Of a stretch of DNA of 64,000 nucleotides, positions 33,869 through 46,500 are shown piece by piece. Below the pieces are notes generated by a model. That model was not told the origin of the DNA. It did not search any database and worked only from the letters and a program-made list of their open reading frames with translations. The translations under genes were made by a program, and so were the position numbers. The stretch covers positions 17,992,743-18,056,742 of the forward strand of contig OZ021727.1 in NCBI GenBank assembly GCA_963978545.1. Direction: 5' to 3'. Source of the DNA: Linyphia triangularis. Taxonomy: Eukaryota; Arthropoda; Arachnida; Araneae; Linyphiidae. How positions within the stretch are numbered: position 1 is the first letter of the stretch; each line of letters begins with the position of its first letter.

Positions 33869-34070
33869 CACTGTTAAGAATTTTTTTCCAGTTTGCACCA
33901 AAATTGGTTCCCATTTAGCTACAACCAACATTTGGTGCTTAGTTTCAAGATTTATTGATGCTACATCGGACCGTAAGCTCCACTAAATCGTGAAACTAAG
34001 CTCAAATGTTGGTTGCAGCTAAATGAGAACCCAATTTTTGGTTAAAGGCAGAATAAAATTTTTAACAGTG
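33869..34070. mobile_element. Palindromic MITE, copy 2, in Lim1 intron
   Basis: Ends CACTGTTAAGAATTT and AAATTTTTAACAGTG are inverted. The arms 'ttggttcccatttagctaca' and 'gcagctaaatgagaacccaa' match the copy at 13773, with the same loop 'catcggaccgtaagc'. No clear TSD. It sits 116 bp from the Lim1 splice acceptor. Confidence 0.92.
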
Positions 34071-34291
34071 TACATGAATTCGGCTACTTCTTAGAGGCAG
34101 ATACTAAAATTCAACCGAAAATTCCTTCATGTCCCACTATCTTTTATAATACACTTCACCAAATTTCTTACTATGTTTCATTGTTCCAATGCATTCCTCC
34201 TCTTCGCTAAGCCCTTATTAATTACTAAGGTAGGGAAATTAAGTTTTTTAATGTTGGCTAATGCAGATTGTTAAGATTTAGATTTTAAGGG

Positions 34292-34468
34292 TTGGTTGTT
34301 TTCAGATTATCTGGCACCGTCAGCAACACGAGGGCTATAATGCACCGAAACATTCATCATTAGACAAGCCAACATACATTTACAAACACCCATGCCTAAC
34401 ACGGGACTCGAACCCGCAACCTCGCGGTCTAGAAGCTAGCACGCTAACCACTATACCGTTTGGTCGGC
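34292..34468 (-). mobile_element. SINE-A copy 6 with exact 14-bp TSD
   Basis: Full-length reverse SINE-A with a TTAGATTTTAAGGG duplication at 34278-34291 and 34469-34482. One change in the body ('tgcaccgaaacattcatc'). Confidence 0.96.
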
Positions 34469-34482
34469 TTAGATTTTAAGGG

Positions 34483-35022
34483 ATAAAGTTTGGAAATTCG
34501 TATGGATATAAAAAGGACCATTTTATTCCTTAAATAAAAAGATTATTGAAACTTTTTGACACAGACTTAAAATTAAAACTTTATTTCTACAACTTAAGGG
34601 CATTACGCAATATCAGGTAAACCAAGATAAGACAAGGTTTTCGTCCTTTCGTAAATAACAATTAAATATAAGATTTTTTCGAATTTAAATTCTTTTTTTT
34701 TCTCGCAGTCAAACAGAAATTTCCGAAAAGAAGATTGATTGCAGGAATCGTGATACAACAGAACAGGGATACAAAGTAAAAAAAAAAAAAAAAAAATAAC
34801 ACCCACTAAAAGTAAGATTGGGGGAAAAAAAGAGAAGAATCCCAGGATTACTTTCAAAATATTAAAAAATCCTCTACCTCCAAAGATAAATAAATCCCCA
34901 GATTTACACTCTAAGCTCTTTAATGGCTTAACGTAAACATTTAAATCTACAACAGTAGAATTAAATAAAAAAAAATACCATTCAAGCAGCAAGGAATAGA
35001 AAAAAACTCCTCTCTCAACGCC

Positions 35023-35058
<36 letters not shown>

Positions 35059-37184
35059 TCCAAAAACGTCGAAAAATAAGTTCTGAAAGTGTGGTTTACC
35101 GTCTGCAACACCCAAATGCAGAAGAAAAATTCACCCCCAAAACAGAAGACAGAATACCTCCCTGGATCTTTTCCTTCTATATATATATATCCACACACAC
35201 ATATAGATCCTGTGTACCGAAACCTTATCAGAGCAGCGCAGGCAAACGAACGTCCAGGGCTTGCGGTATTAATCCCAGCGAAAGCCCTGTTCTTAGTCCT
35301 TTTATCAAGCACAAAATTCTCGCATAAAAAGTCCCTCCTCCCCAGTTTAACTATTCTACCCCATTTGATGTCCCCCACCTCCCAGTTCCAGCAGCGAAAG
35401 ATTCCTGGTCGGGCAACAATCCCTCTTTCTGGAAGTTTTCTGTTACTTTCTGACTGTTTCTTCGTTCCTTCTTGGCATTGTTTCTGTCTTCTTTTGTCTT
35501 TCTCTTTTAAAAGGGTTTCAGGGTTTCTCCTCTTCCCAAAATCTTCTCTTCTAAAACTTTGGGCCAGATTATCTGAGTTGCCACTGACATGTTTCGTGGA
35601 AAAGGGTTTATAGGGAAAGAGGATATGTGGAAGTTTTTTTTGTTGTTGTTGGTTGGTTTTGGTTGTAAAGTTTGTGGCAGGGACTGATATTTGCGGATTT
35701 TTGGGTGTTTTCTTTTGGTTTTGGTCGGGATTTGGTCTTAAATGGAATCTGGAAGTGAAAAGATGAGATTGGGATCAGGGTGTCTTAAGACCGGGGACTA
35801 GACAGTACACGGAAGTGCTGACAGTTTGTTGTTGGGAGTTGAATAAAAGAATGTGTTAAGTTAAACGTGCGTGGAATGTTAGCGAGTTAGGAGCTGTAAG
35901 AGAATATGCATTAAATAGTTAAAAGGCTGTTTCATTTTTATTTCAGAAAGGAATACTTTCATTCGACTTACTGAAATTTTTACTTTTTCTCTTGCGAGCT
36001 TCTTATATATTCCTTAAAAATTTTGGGTGGTTTATGTAATGTACCAGTGTAATTTCGCTTGAATTTTTTGGAATAGACGAAGGGAAGTAAGGGATGTAGT
36101 AAATAAAGGGGCTTAAGTAAGTTCTTTATGTTCATGCATACTGCTGTAACTGGTACGTGTGGATTTTTTCGCCTCGATTTTGATGGTTTTGGGTCTTAAT
36201 TGAAATCTGCAAATGAAAACAGGTGATGTGGATCAAAGGGGCTTAGAGAAGACATCTATTAAAAACATCTGTTGGCTTAGAAATAATGTTTACAGAAAGT
36301 TAATTGATTGAGATTGTGTGTTGGTTTAATTTATTATAAAAATAACAGAAAGACAATACTTGAGTTTTTACCAAGTATTTCTTCTTTTGAATTATGGTAA
36401 ATAATATGGAATTGTTTGTGGTAAATAATAGAATTTGTGGTCCTTATTCACAGCTTTTCACAAACAAAACTACTAATATACGTTGCTCACTGAATAGGCA
36501 CGCACAAAAATAAAGTTTTCAAGTATATTCCACATCGAAAGTTGAATCGTTTCGCATTAATTATCTTTTTAGAGCAGTTTAGAGTCTTATCTAATCAATA
36601 TATATTTATAAAATTTTATATTCATACTATTTGAATCATGGGAAAATGATATCTGAAGAAGAAAGAAATATAATATTAAATTTTCATCACCAGACGGAAA
36701 TGTGACACTTTAAGGGCTTATAAATAAGAGTTAATTTTAAAATTGAACCTTATGACGTATTTTTCCCATAGCCTTACTAATACGTTTACAAAGTATTATG
36801 AAGATATGTTAATTTCTGCAAGATTTAGACAGCTTTGAACAATGGCGGTCAAAAACACTTTTGACTATTCCTATTTACACCATAATTTACGCTTTATCAA
36901 AAATCCCGTCGCGATGGCGGCTATTAATAGCGCAGATCAATTTGTTATTATAAAGTGGGTACCATAGGCTAATTCTTCAACTGTAATTGCGAGCAAAATC
37001 TTAAATTTTAAATTGAGAACTTTAAGAAAAGTTTTTAGTGGATAATGAATTTGAAAATATAGCGGGAGTGTTTTTACGGTTATTCATAATATGTGAAATT
37101 TATTCAGACTTCAGAATATGTGTGTCGCAAGAGTTTTAAGGATTAATCCTCATTTTTTTTTTAAGTATATAAATCCCTATTTTT
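34483..37184. other. Long non-coding stretch, probable Lim1 intron or upstream DNA
   Basis: Poly-A at about 34779-34796 and 35027-35054 and a short (TA)n/(CA)n tract at 35178-35205. A GC-richer part at 35090-35620 has overlapping open frames up to 174 codons (plus) and 107 codons (minus), neither with a recognisable domain nor the expected Lim1 sequence. I see no supported gene. Confidence 0.4.
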
Positions 37185-37665
37185 AAATCCTTTATATTAA
37201 TTTCGATTTTGTGTGTGTGTGTGTTTGTCGATGGCGGGAAAATCTGCGGAGGCCTAAATAATCTCTTTTCTATCATCCAATCGGTCTGAAACTTAGCAGA
37301 TAGATTCTATGTCCATGACAATGCATTCTAACAAATTTTGGGGCTGCAACTGTCACTGAAAGGTCGCTTTCAAGGAATACTAATAAACCAACTTGCCGTC
37401 ATCCAATCGCACTAAAATAACATTTAACCAATCATTGAAGACACTCTTTCCTTTTGCCAATTTTTTTTTTTCAATTAATAAATAATAAAATTGTTTTAAT
37501 CAGAACAAAACAAATATTTTTGGATGCGAGTGAATAAATTCCCGTTCTTTTTTAATTAATAAATTTGCAACGTAGTTTGCCTCACATTGCGCTGATAGAA
37601 ATGTTTTGGATATCAGCGTTGTGTTAATGAATATAAAAATTGGCAATGCATGTAAAGGCTTTTTT
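37185..37665 (-). mobile_element. MITE-D copy 4
   Basis: Reverse copy from 'aaatcctttatattaatttc' through a (GT)n tract, 'tgcggaggcctaaataat', 'gtcactgaaaggtcgctttc', 'ccaacttgccgtcatcc', 'attgaagacactctttcc' and 'aaaattgttttaatcag', to 'ggcaatgcatgtaaaggc'. Both ends are present, with terminal TAAATCCTTTA / GTAAAGG inverted words. Confidence 0.88.
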
Positions 37666-39226
37666 AAAAACTTTTTTTATTATTATATATTTTGAATATC
37701 AAAAGTAATACCTCTATTTGTAGATTAGGACATTTTCCAACAAATTCCATCGAATCGCCTTATACATCTTAATACAGATGGTTAATAAAACTAAAGAATG
37801 GCAAACATATCCAAGAAAAAACTGCTTCGAACGCACACTGGCAGAAAGAAAAGTAAGCAGAGAAAGAGAAAGATGATGGGGGAGAAAAGAAGCGTAAGAG
37901 CAGGAGGGATCGTGGGAGGCAGGGAACCGCGAAAAAAGACCACTCAGCCCTCAAATGCGCTTGTGCTGCCAGATAAGGTCGTTTCTGGGATTGTTGTGTG
38001 TTTACATGGCCTTGAGGCCTGTGCTACGACAGAAAGGAAGATTTAACCTTGCCTAAACCTTCTTTTACAATGGGTCTTTTTGCTAACAATGAGGTTTTAA
38101 AGAGTTTTTGAGTCAGAAGAAAAAGAGTGAGATGATTATTTGTTGAGTAAATAGTGGTGCTGTGGCTTGATAGAGTATGAAGTATGGAGGAGAAGGTGAA
38201 TTGATTTGTATTGTTGTTGAGTCGTTGTAAGGTTGGGAAATGAAATCAAGTGAATCGTTGGATTTTTAAATGGGATTATGTTTGCTCTACTTCGAAGTGA
38301 CTTTAAAATTGAAACAATTCAAATAAGATGATTTTGTTTTAATTAAAATATTGTTACAAAAATCGTCTGCATAAAATTGTTAATAGTGACAAATTTATTT
38401 TTAAGTTCTATTTTATCTCATTTTATACTGTATAATTTTGAAAGTATTTTTTTTAATGTTCTATTTTATTTGTTAAGGTATACATATACAATTGAGATGA
38501 TTTTCTTTAATTTTTAGATAATAATTTCAAACTTTTTGGCAGTATAACAGAATTAAAAATGATGCATTTATAAATATAAACTTTTTTTTTGATCCATTTT
38601 TTAATCAGCTAATTGCAATTTAAGTGACTAATTAGGACATTATTAGAACATACATAAATAAACTTATAATTAACTTAGAGGTATGATTTTTACTGCAAAT
38701 AAAAAATATTACATTGACGCATGTTCCTATGGAGAATTTTGAATTTAAGTGCAATATTTATTTAATTATAAATTTTTAAATAAAAAGTTTAAAAAATACA
38801 TAGTTTTTAACAAAAATTTAAGATTAAAATATTCATAAAAAATGTGTTTATAACAATAAATGTTAGATACTCCATAGAAAACACATTCACAACTTGCGTC
38901 TTCAAACCAAATCTAGAATTTTGCAAATTGGACAATTTATTATTAAGTTATGACAGTTGGCGTGAAGTCATATAACACCAAAATGTCATTCTTCAGAAAA
39001 CGCGTTTAAAGTTTACTACACTAATGAACGTGATACGAAACAGGTTCACAAAACCCACTGTAATTTAGAAAGTAAATTGGGTCTCAGAAAGAAAATGGTA
39101 TTATTTTAAAGGTAATGAATTCGAAAATATTTTAAAACAAAAAAACAAAAATGCAGATTTGAGTCAAATTTTGAAATTCCTAATGTATATGTATACCTTA
39201 ACAGCGATAATATAGATTAAACAACA
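37666..39226. other. Non-coding DNA
   Basis: A slightly GC-richer piece at 37790-38050 gives an 82-codon basic open frame (plus) and a 61-codon one (minus) without domains. The rest is very AT-rich. Nothing supported. Confidence 0.4.
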
Positions 39227-39572
39227 TGTGGCAACACCTAAATCAGTCGAGAAATGTCTAGGCTTTTCGAGCAGATGATTGGTTGGCTGAAATTTTGCTA
39301 GAAATTTCTGCCGCCACCCTATAAAAAGAACTGATCAATGGAATTTTGGATTCTAGTTGAGGATCGTTTGCCATTCGGAAAGCATCGGAAAGTGAAGAAT
39401 GAGCGGAAGATTAAGCGGCCAGAATTATCGTTGTGTTCGAAGTTGTACGTACCGAAACTAGATAGTAATTTGTTGTTTGGAGAAGTTTTGCGAACCTTTG
39501 AAAGAAGAACAAGTTAAAGTTTTTATTTCATAAAAATTGCGTCATCATTTCCTCTGAGAAAATTCCATAACA
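39227..39572 (+). mobile_element. Possible solo LTR with TATA core promoter
   Basis: Begins TGTGGCAACACC and ends ATAACA, the TG...CA frame of an LTR. A strong TATA box (TATAAAAA from 39320) is preceded by an inverted CCAAT ('gattggttgg', near 39278) and followed about 30 bases later by an initiator-like TCTAGTT (about 39352). The block is GC-richer than its surroundings. I see no partner LTR, no primer-binding site and no clean TSD. It may instead be a host RNA polymerase II promoter. Confidence 0.4.
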
Positions 39573-40201
39573 ATATAATTACTATTTTGCTTTTTACTTA
39601 CTTCTACTTAACTTAATTCTTTTTTTAGAAGCAGGTTTATTACCTAAAATACTTTAAAGTTTGTGTACAAATTAATATGCATTGAGTTAATATTGAAAAT
39701 TACGCGCAACGTCATACTGTTTATGTACTATTTGGCAATTGTAATTGTATCTAAATCTTTTCAAATTCTTAAAATAATTAACATGTAGTGGTATTTAGCT
39801 GATGTATTGGAAAATCTTCTTACAGGGCACTTAAAAATATGTTATATAAAAACTTATATAATGCTTTTAGTTCCTACATAGAGCAAGTGCTATTATCACT
39901 TTTATTATACAGTAGGAAAATAAAATCCTAGGGAAAGTTAAAGGCATATGAGTTTTTTGTTAGAAACTTTTCAGTGAAGCGTATCTTAGAAACATGGAAA
40001 CACAACAAAGAACTTACTTATCATAACGTTAAATGATATAGCACTGCTGCAAAGTGAAATACATAGTATACGGAGAAGGCATATGTTTAAAAATGGAATG
40101 AGATAATAAAAATCCAGTTAGTCTTCTCAAGAAATATAAAGTGCAATACTTGTTAGACAAAAATATTTTGATATTTTTGGTTCTAACTTATCTCTAATAG
40201 A
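39573..40201. other. AT-rich non-coding DNA
   Basis: Nothing recognised. Confidence 0.45.
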
Positions 40202-40209
40202 CTTGGTAT

Positions 40210-42307
40210 CAGTGGCGGCTGGTGCATGGGGCCAGGGGGGGGGGCCGGGCCCCCTCACTTTTTGGGACCCTGATCCGACTTTTATATACTTGATAATGTT
40301 GTTTTGAAATTTCTACAACATATTTTAAAAATGCAAGACAAATGAAAACAGTTATTAATCTCACAATATTAACTATTGTGCGTGGAGCAATAGCTCTCTT
40401 GTCACAAACTCGTGAAAATGTCAATCAACCGCAACCATTTCAATATTTTCAATAAAAACACACTCCGTCCATCCCTTCTCTTAAAGACTCCATCATAATG
40501 ACCCTGAAGTCTATCCGCGGGGACGCAATTCTTGAGGGATTTATGACCCCTTTCTCGAAAACCTTGAAAAGAACATAGATTAGAGCTTGTAACCAGGTTC
40601 TTCACTTCCTGTGTTTTTAGGTGGGGTGGGGGTTCTTTCTTCTACAAGGGTACAAAGTAGTCGAGCTTGAGCTTGAACTGTCGAAAGAAGTGTTGGAAGT
40701 TTTTACAACGCAAGCGTACAAGGAAATGACGGTGAATTAAATTGGGAGAGCCAGAGAAAATATACAGAAAACTACAATTATACGTGGTGAAAAGGGAATT
40801 AATTTTTCAACAAAAAACTCGGTAAGATCATTTAATGTTACCCTTTATATTTCAAATATAAGCGTAAGCTTTTCTTAATAAATACATTTTTAAACAGAAT
40901 CGAGATTTTTTAAACAATACTTAGAGACGCATTTTGTCCGGGTAATCCCATGTCCCTTCGCATGGATGAGCTCAATTGGTTAAGTATTTCATTACCTTAA
41001 TTATCATTAAAATATAATTTTTCTTTTTAATTCCTTCGATTTTAGAGGTGATTGGGTAAATGAGTTATACACCAAGTAAAATTAGACTGTCCTTATCTCC
41101 CTCCTCCCATCCTATTTCACCACCTGGTCATCGTAGCAACCTCATTGACTTGACTGACGTTCCATAAGTGACAAAAGGGCTCTGACTGAACAGTAAACAA
41201 CCAAATTTTTAATAAGTAAAAGATTGAAAATATTTTTCCGTTGAGTTTCTTATTGAGTTTAAATGAACAATTTGAAATCCATACTTTTTTCTGAAAATCT
41301 CACCACTTTTCTTCTCTTCATTTTTAAATTTTCGAAAGCCATAAGCCTTCAAGTTCAAAAGCTATAGGACATGGGGTTAATTTTCATAACTATTGGCTCA
41401 AATGAAATGCTGCAGTGTAGACATTTGTGATATAATCATTCATTTTATTAAAACATACAGATTTTATTAAAATTTATTTGGATAAGGAGACTAGGTTCCC
41501 TTCAAACTTTTTTTTTTTATTTAAGCGTTTAAAATTATAATTTTTACATTACTAAGTAAAAACTAAATTTTATTTAAAAAAAAGTTCACATAGTGCTCTA
41601 AATTTTCAAAATAAAAAAAAATAAAACATTATCAAATTTAAATTTATCAAATCAAATTTAAAATTCTAGTTTCTTTTTCATTTTTCAAATTTTTTTTTTT
41701 TTTTTTTTTAAATTTCTAGTAATATAGTCTAACGTTTTAGGCATCGGATTTAGAATAAGTAAAACAGTTTTAGAGAAAAACGATAATTAATGTACCGGTA
41801 TGTAAAAAAAGGGTATTTTTCAACATTTAAATTTGTAAAAAAAAATCGTTTTTGCTCAATAATCCATGCCTATTTTTGTCAAATAGATATTAAGAATGAC
41901 ACACAAAAAATTTCAAATGATTTCATTCACATTTGCTCACAAACTGAGAAAAATGCGATCGAAACATCAAAGAAGCTATTGCAGCAATGCTAAATTCTCC
42001 TTAAAAAATATAGTTTTTTTTTGCGATTGAAGTTACCGGATCAGCTCAAAAACTTGCCAGAATAAGAAGGTTTCAAAGATTATAAAAACGCAAAAATTAG
42101 AAAATTTATATTTTGATTATTTTTTTGTGAAAACAAGGGGTACCAAGTCCCCTTAACTGCTCTTATAGCTTTGTTTTACGTATATTTAAATAACATTTAA
42201 TTGCATGAAACTCGTGTATTTTGAAATTTGCACCCCCCTCCCCTAAAAAAAACCATGCCATTGTTAATTTGGGCCCCCTCACTTTTACTACTCACGAGCC
42301 GCCACTG
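40210..42307. mobile_element. 2.1-kb non-autonomous hAT-like element, exact 8-bp TSD
   Basis: Left end CAGTGGCGGCTGGTGCATGG; reverse complement of the right end CAGTGGCGGCTCGTGAGTAG. Both then carry the 'gggccccctcactttt' block. The 8-bp CTTGGTAT lies immediately outside each end (40202-40209 and 42308-42315), as expected for hAT transposition. The interior has no transposase: only 67-71-codon open frames with no BED finger or hATC motif that I can see, plus poly-G at 40237-40246 and long A/T tracts. A GC-richer interior part at 41080-41180 could be captured host DNA. Confidence 0.92.
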
Positions 42308-42315
42308 CTTGGTAT

Positions 42316-42720
42316 AGTAACTTTGACGGTATATTATTTCAAATCAGTTAACTAAACAACCACTTCGGCTTCGTTAGTCATAACTGAATGATTTTAATTT
42401 CATTTTAATACATTTATCGGTATTTTATGTGCCCCCGTTAGTTAAAAGAGTCCGATGAACAAGCAATTTTTTTTTATCTTTAATAATCATAAAAAGTTCA
42501 TTTTGGGTCTTACATTTTACTGAATTTCAATGAAATACCTAAGATTTTAAGTATTATTAGGCAAAAGTTGATTTTTCGCACCAAATGGTGTAAAAAATGA
42601 GTGAGGCTGTTAAACATTTATAAAACATCTCAAATTCAAAATAATCAACTGAATACTTTAATTCAATTATAATTGTAATAAATTTAAATTTTAATAGTCA
42701 TTTTTATTTAAGTGATAATT
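42316..42720. other. AT-rich non-coding DNA
   Basis: No feature seen. Confidence 0.45.
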
Positions 42721-43830
42721 TCAACTGGTAAATATGCCAACCTGATGGCTGTGGGGTTAGCCCTCTGGCCTCGTATGCCAAAGGTGTCGGGTTCGATTCC
42801 TGGCATTGGGCATGGATGATCGTTGTGGTTATGAATCCACGTTAAGCTGCAGGTCCCGGCCTGATTAGCCATTATTGAGCCCAAAAATAGATCGTTGAGC
42901 TTACAAACCAAATCAACTGGTAAATACAATTGATAGCATTTCGACTGATATTTACTAACTCCACAGAAGAACCCTTTAAAGAAACGTGAAACTGGTAAAT
43001 GGTAAAAATCAATAACGATTAAGACGAATCCCTTAGAAAGTTTCTTATACCATACTACTAATGATTAAGAATAAGAGCCTTAAGTTTTTTACCTATCTAC
43101 TAATGACTTTGACATGTTATTATTAAATCTAAAATACTAAAGTCAAAAATGCTCAGTTTCAACTGATTTTTACTAATCCCATAGCTGAACCCTTTGAAAA
43201 ACGTGAAACTGGTAAAAACCTATAACTATTACGACGCATCCCTTAGAAAGTCTCTCATACCTTACTACTAATGACTAAATATAAGAGCCTTAAGTGTTTT
43301 ACCTTACTGCTAATAACTTTTGCGTATTATTTTTAAATCTGAAATACTCCAATACTGATGTACTAAAGTCTAAAATACTCAGTTTCAACTGATTCTTTTC
43401 AAAGAGTCATCAATTCCATAGATGAACCCCTTGAAAAACGTAAAACTGGTAAATGGTAAAATCCGATAACTATTACATGCATCCCTTAGAAAGTTTCTTA
43501 TACCTTACGACTAATGAGTAAGTATAAGAACCTTAAGTCCTTACTACTAATGACTTTGACATATTATTATTAAAGCTAAAATACTCCAATACTGAAATAC
43601 TAAAGTCTGAAATAGTCAGTTTCAACTGATTTTTACTAATCCCATAGATGAACCCCTTGAAAAACGTGAAACTGGTAAATGGTAAAAACCGATAACTAAT
43701 AAGACGAATCGCTTAGAAAGTCTCTTATACCTTCCTACTAATGATTTTGACATATTATTATTATTAAATCTAAAATACTCCAATACTGAAATACTACTGT
43801 CTAAAATGCTCAATTCATTGTACATTCAAC
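42721..43830. repeat. Tandem array of 220-240-bp units, four or more copies
   Basis: Units begin with a 'ttcaactgatttttactaat' type phrase at about 42936 (diverged), 43156, 43381 and 43619. Each continues through 'gaaccc', 'aaacgtgaaactggtaaa', 'ccgataactattac', 'cccttagaaagtctcttata', 'actactaatga' and 'ttattattaaatctaaaata'. Unit lengths are about 220, 225 and 238 bp. A SINE-B insertion splits the first, partial unit. An internal 'aatactccaatactga' phrase is present only in later units. Confidence 0.9.
42735..42912 (+). mobile_element. SINE-B reference copy with exact 14-bp TSD
   Basis: The best-preserved SINE-B. It has an A-box-like 'gatggctgtggggttagc', a perfect B-box GGTTCGATTCC, then 'gttgtggttatgaatccacg', 'aggtcccggcctgattag' and 'gatcgttgagcttacaaacc'. 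The duplication TCAACTGGTAAATA lies at 42721-42734 and 42913-42926. The target is the satellite-like tandem array. Confidence 0.95.
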
Positions 43831-46084
43831 CGATAACTACATACAAAATCTTAAGAAACGTCTCTCACACCTGACCACCTCTTTCTCCCAACGAAGTCCA
43901 GTACCCAATAAATCACCCAACCCCACTTTTAATACCGGACAAGAGAAAAGGGGAAAGCATTTAATTTTTATGCTCCTCTCGGACACACCTTTCGCCTTAA
44001 CACCCTCCAACCATCCCTCTTCCCAGTTTTTGCTCTCCATCCTCTTTTCTTCTCCTCTCTTCCCTTCTCTTCAAATTTTATTCCCGATCGATTGCAGCGC
44101 TCCCATTGGCCGGCGGTGGCGATGCGCAAAGCCCTCTGCTCCATACATCATTCTTCAGGAGTGACTTGTGGCTCTTTGGCTTGGGGGGGGGGGAGGGGAG
44201 GCGGAGCATTCTTTAGTCTTCCTGTCACTAGAAAAGATTTCTTCTTATACCCCCACCCTCTCTCTTTATAGAATAGCCAACGTCTCTTCTCTTCTTTCAC
44301 ATACTCCCACTCTTTTTACCGGTTTTTTTTTCTATGCCTTTTTACCGTTTTTTCTATACATTTTTTACTCTTTTTTGTGACCCTTTTTTTTTATTCAGTT
44401 TCTATCCGAGTCCGCCCCCCTTCTCCCCTTTTTTTTATATTATTAGTTATGTTACTTTGAATTTTTTTTTTCTTGGGGACTTTTTTTTTAACGTTTTTAT
44501 TTTTGTGTATAGAACTCATATTATTTATATCTATTCTTATAAAATGTACTGTGTAGATCGTAACAAGGAATGTATTTCACTATTAAAGGCATTGTATTCA
44601 GTAGGTGAGAAGGGGTTTCATAGTGGCATTGTGTTTGCAAGCCTTTCAATGATTTCTACACTTATTGAGTGACAAATTCATTTTAAGTAGTGGATGAAGT
44701 CAAAAGAGTTTCCTAAGTATAAATTTTTTTGGAGCTTCATATATAAATGTGCCATCATTTTTCTTTCCCTCTTTTTAAATGATTAATTTTTCTCTTCAAA
44801 TACAAAAGTCTAACACCTAATATTGAAGCATTTTAATATATTTTTTTTTATGTTCTCTAATAGTACAAAATACTTATTTTTCTTAAACTATGATCTATGA
44901 CTCAACTAATTTTATGTATTTGGCTGGTTTACGAAAAGAAGCAAATGAATTTATACTAATCTTGAATAATTTAAGGTTTTAGTGAACTGGCTACGTAAGC
45001 ATACATTTAAAAGAAAAATAGTTTATCAAGTGTCTTACTAATACTGTCTTTCAATTCTATTCTGAAGTACTTTATTTCGTAATGAAATGGGGTTTTAAGT
45101 TAAATTTGGTTTTCAAACAGTTTTCTGTACTATTTGAATGATAAAAATATAATAAATAATTAAATAATTGTTTCTAACATTTGTTCGATTGTCAAAAAGT
45201 AATTTTCATCATTGGTAATTGGACATATTTTTTTGTGGTCAAATGATCTAAAATGTACCTTTAAATCAATCATATTCATAATTATTTTGGATCAATGTTG
45301 GAATCAAAATGTCAGCTATGCGCATTTTTAAAGTAAAAGTGTTAAAAATAAAATTATTAGTATAAAACATTTTTCAGTTTGTTCCATTTTTTTCTACACT
45401 TATTAAAATTTTCTGAAAAAAAGCAGTTTTTAAATCGCTGCTTCATCTAATACAGATTGTTTTACGATTCGTTTATTGCTTATGCAAATGAAAATAAAAA
45501 AAATAAAAAAAATCTTCACGAAATTTGCACAAATAATTTCCGAAATAAAATGTAATTTTCATTGAACCTTCTATATCTTATAAAATGAAGTTATTAGACA
45601 TTTCAATTTTATTATTGGCAGCGGTGATTAATCACAAGCAATGAAATATCCACAAAAATAAAGAAAACCGTGGAAGAAATACAATAAAACAAGAACACAT
45701 CTAACAAAAGGCGAAGCAAAGAAAAAGATTTATGCTACTTTTTTGCATTCCCCTCTCCTAAAAAAGTATCAGGCATATCTATTAAAGTCAAAAAATTCCG
45801 GAAAGCCCCGCACAAAATGATAACAGCAATAAACAAAATGGGGGAGGAAACGTCTCCTGGAATATTTCCATCCAAGGAAGAAACGAAGAAAATAAAATTA
45901 CCAAATAATAATAACAGCTAAGAAAACGAAAAACATTAAAAAAAAAAAACTCCTCTACCCTGAAGGCTGAAGTTATACAACTAACAACAACAACAACAAA
46001 AATAATAATAATAAAATAAAAGTAGAATACTCTACGGCAAGATAGTAATTTCAAAGTCCGTTTGGCGTGTTGCTGCGCTGTCAT
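43831..46084. other. Non-coding DNA with a pyrimidine-rich patch
   Basis: 43900-44420 is C/T-rich with a GC core at 44090-44220 (poly-G at 44182-44191). Open frames there are phenylalanine/proline low complexity. The rest is AT-rich. No gene supported. Confidence 0.4.
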
Positions 46085-46500
46085 TAATTGTTTCTCTTTT
46101 CTAGGAAGGAGGAGAAGGATCGCTCTCCATCCTCCTTAGCGTTGCTATGGAGATTGCCTCTGATGATCATTCCAGACAGCCTCATCAACAAGGGCTAGCG
46201 GGCATTATCAGTTAACACTCTTCCCTGTGTTGTGTGTGAGAGTATATGCGGAGGTGAGACTGTCTTACAGTGAGGAAGGAGCTGGGTGTTGCACTGCCTG
46301 AGGTGTGTGTGTGTTTTTACTTAGTGATGAGGTGGGGGGGGGGGGATAAGCTCGGAGAAGGATGGAATATTAAGATGAAGTTAGGGAGTTGCGATGCATT
46401 ATTCTTGGATACATCATTGCGGATAATGTAAGCGCATTAATGGACGTTGGACAATATTGAATTTAGAGTATTGTCCAACCTCTGAGGCCCATGGTGAGGG
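46085..46500. promoter_or_regulatory. Candidate regulatory GC island with X-box-like site
   Basis: GC-richer block with GTTGCTATGGAGAT at about 46130-46145, which fits the first half of an RFX X-box, plus 'tgatgatcattcc' and 'gttaacactc'. A (TG)n tract and poly-G (about 46334-46344) lie downstream. Function inferred. Confidence 0.28.

Noticed and set aside
35089..35613. 174-codon plus-strand open frame
   Set aside because: Overlaps frames of 107 and 78 codons. The composition follows local C/T bias; no recognisable motif; not Lim1.
40402..40605. hAT transposase fragment
   Set aside because: The 67-codon open frame inside the element shows no BED zinc finger, catalytic pattern or hATC dimerisation motif that I can recognise.
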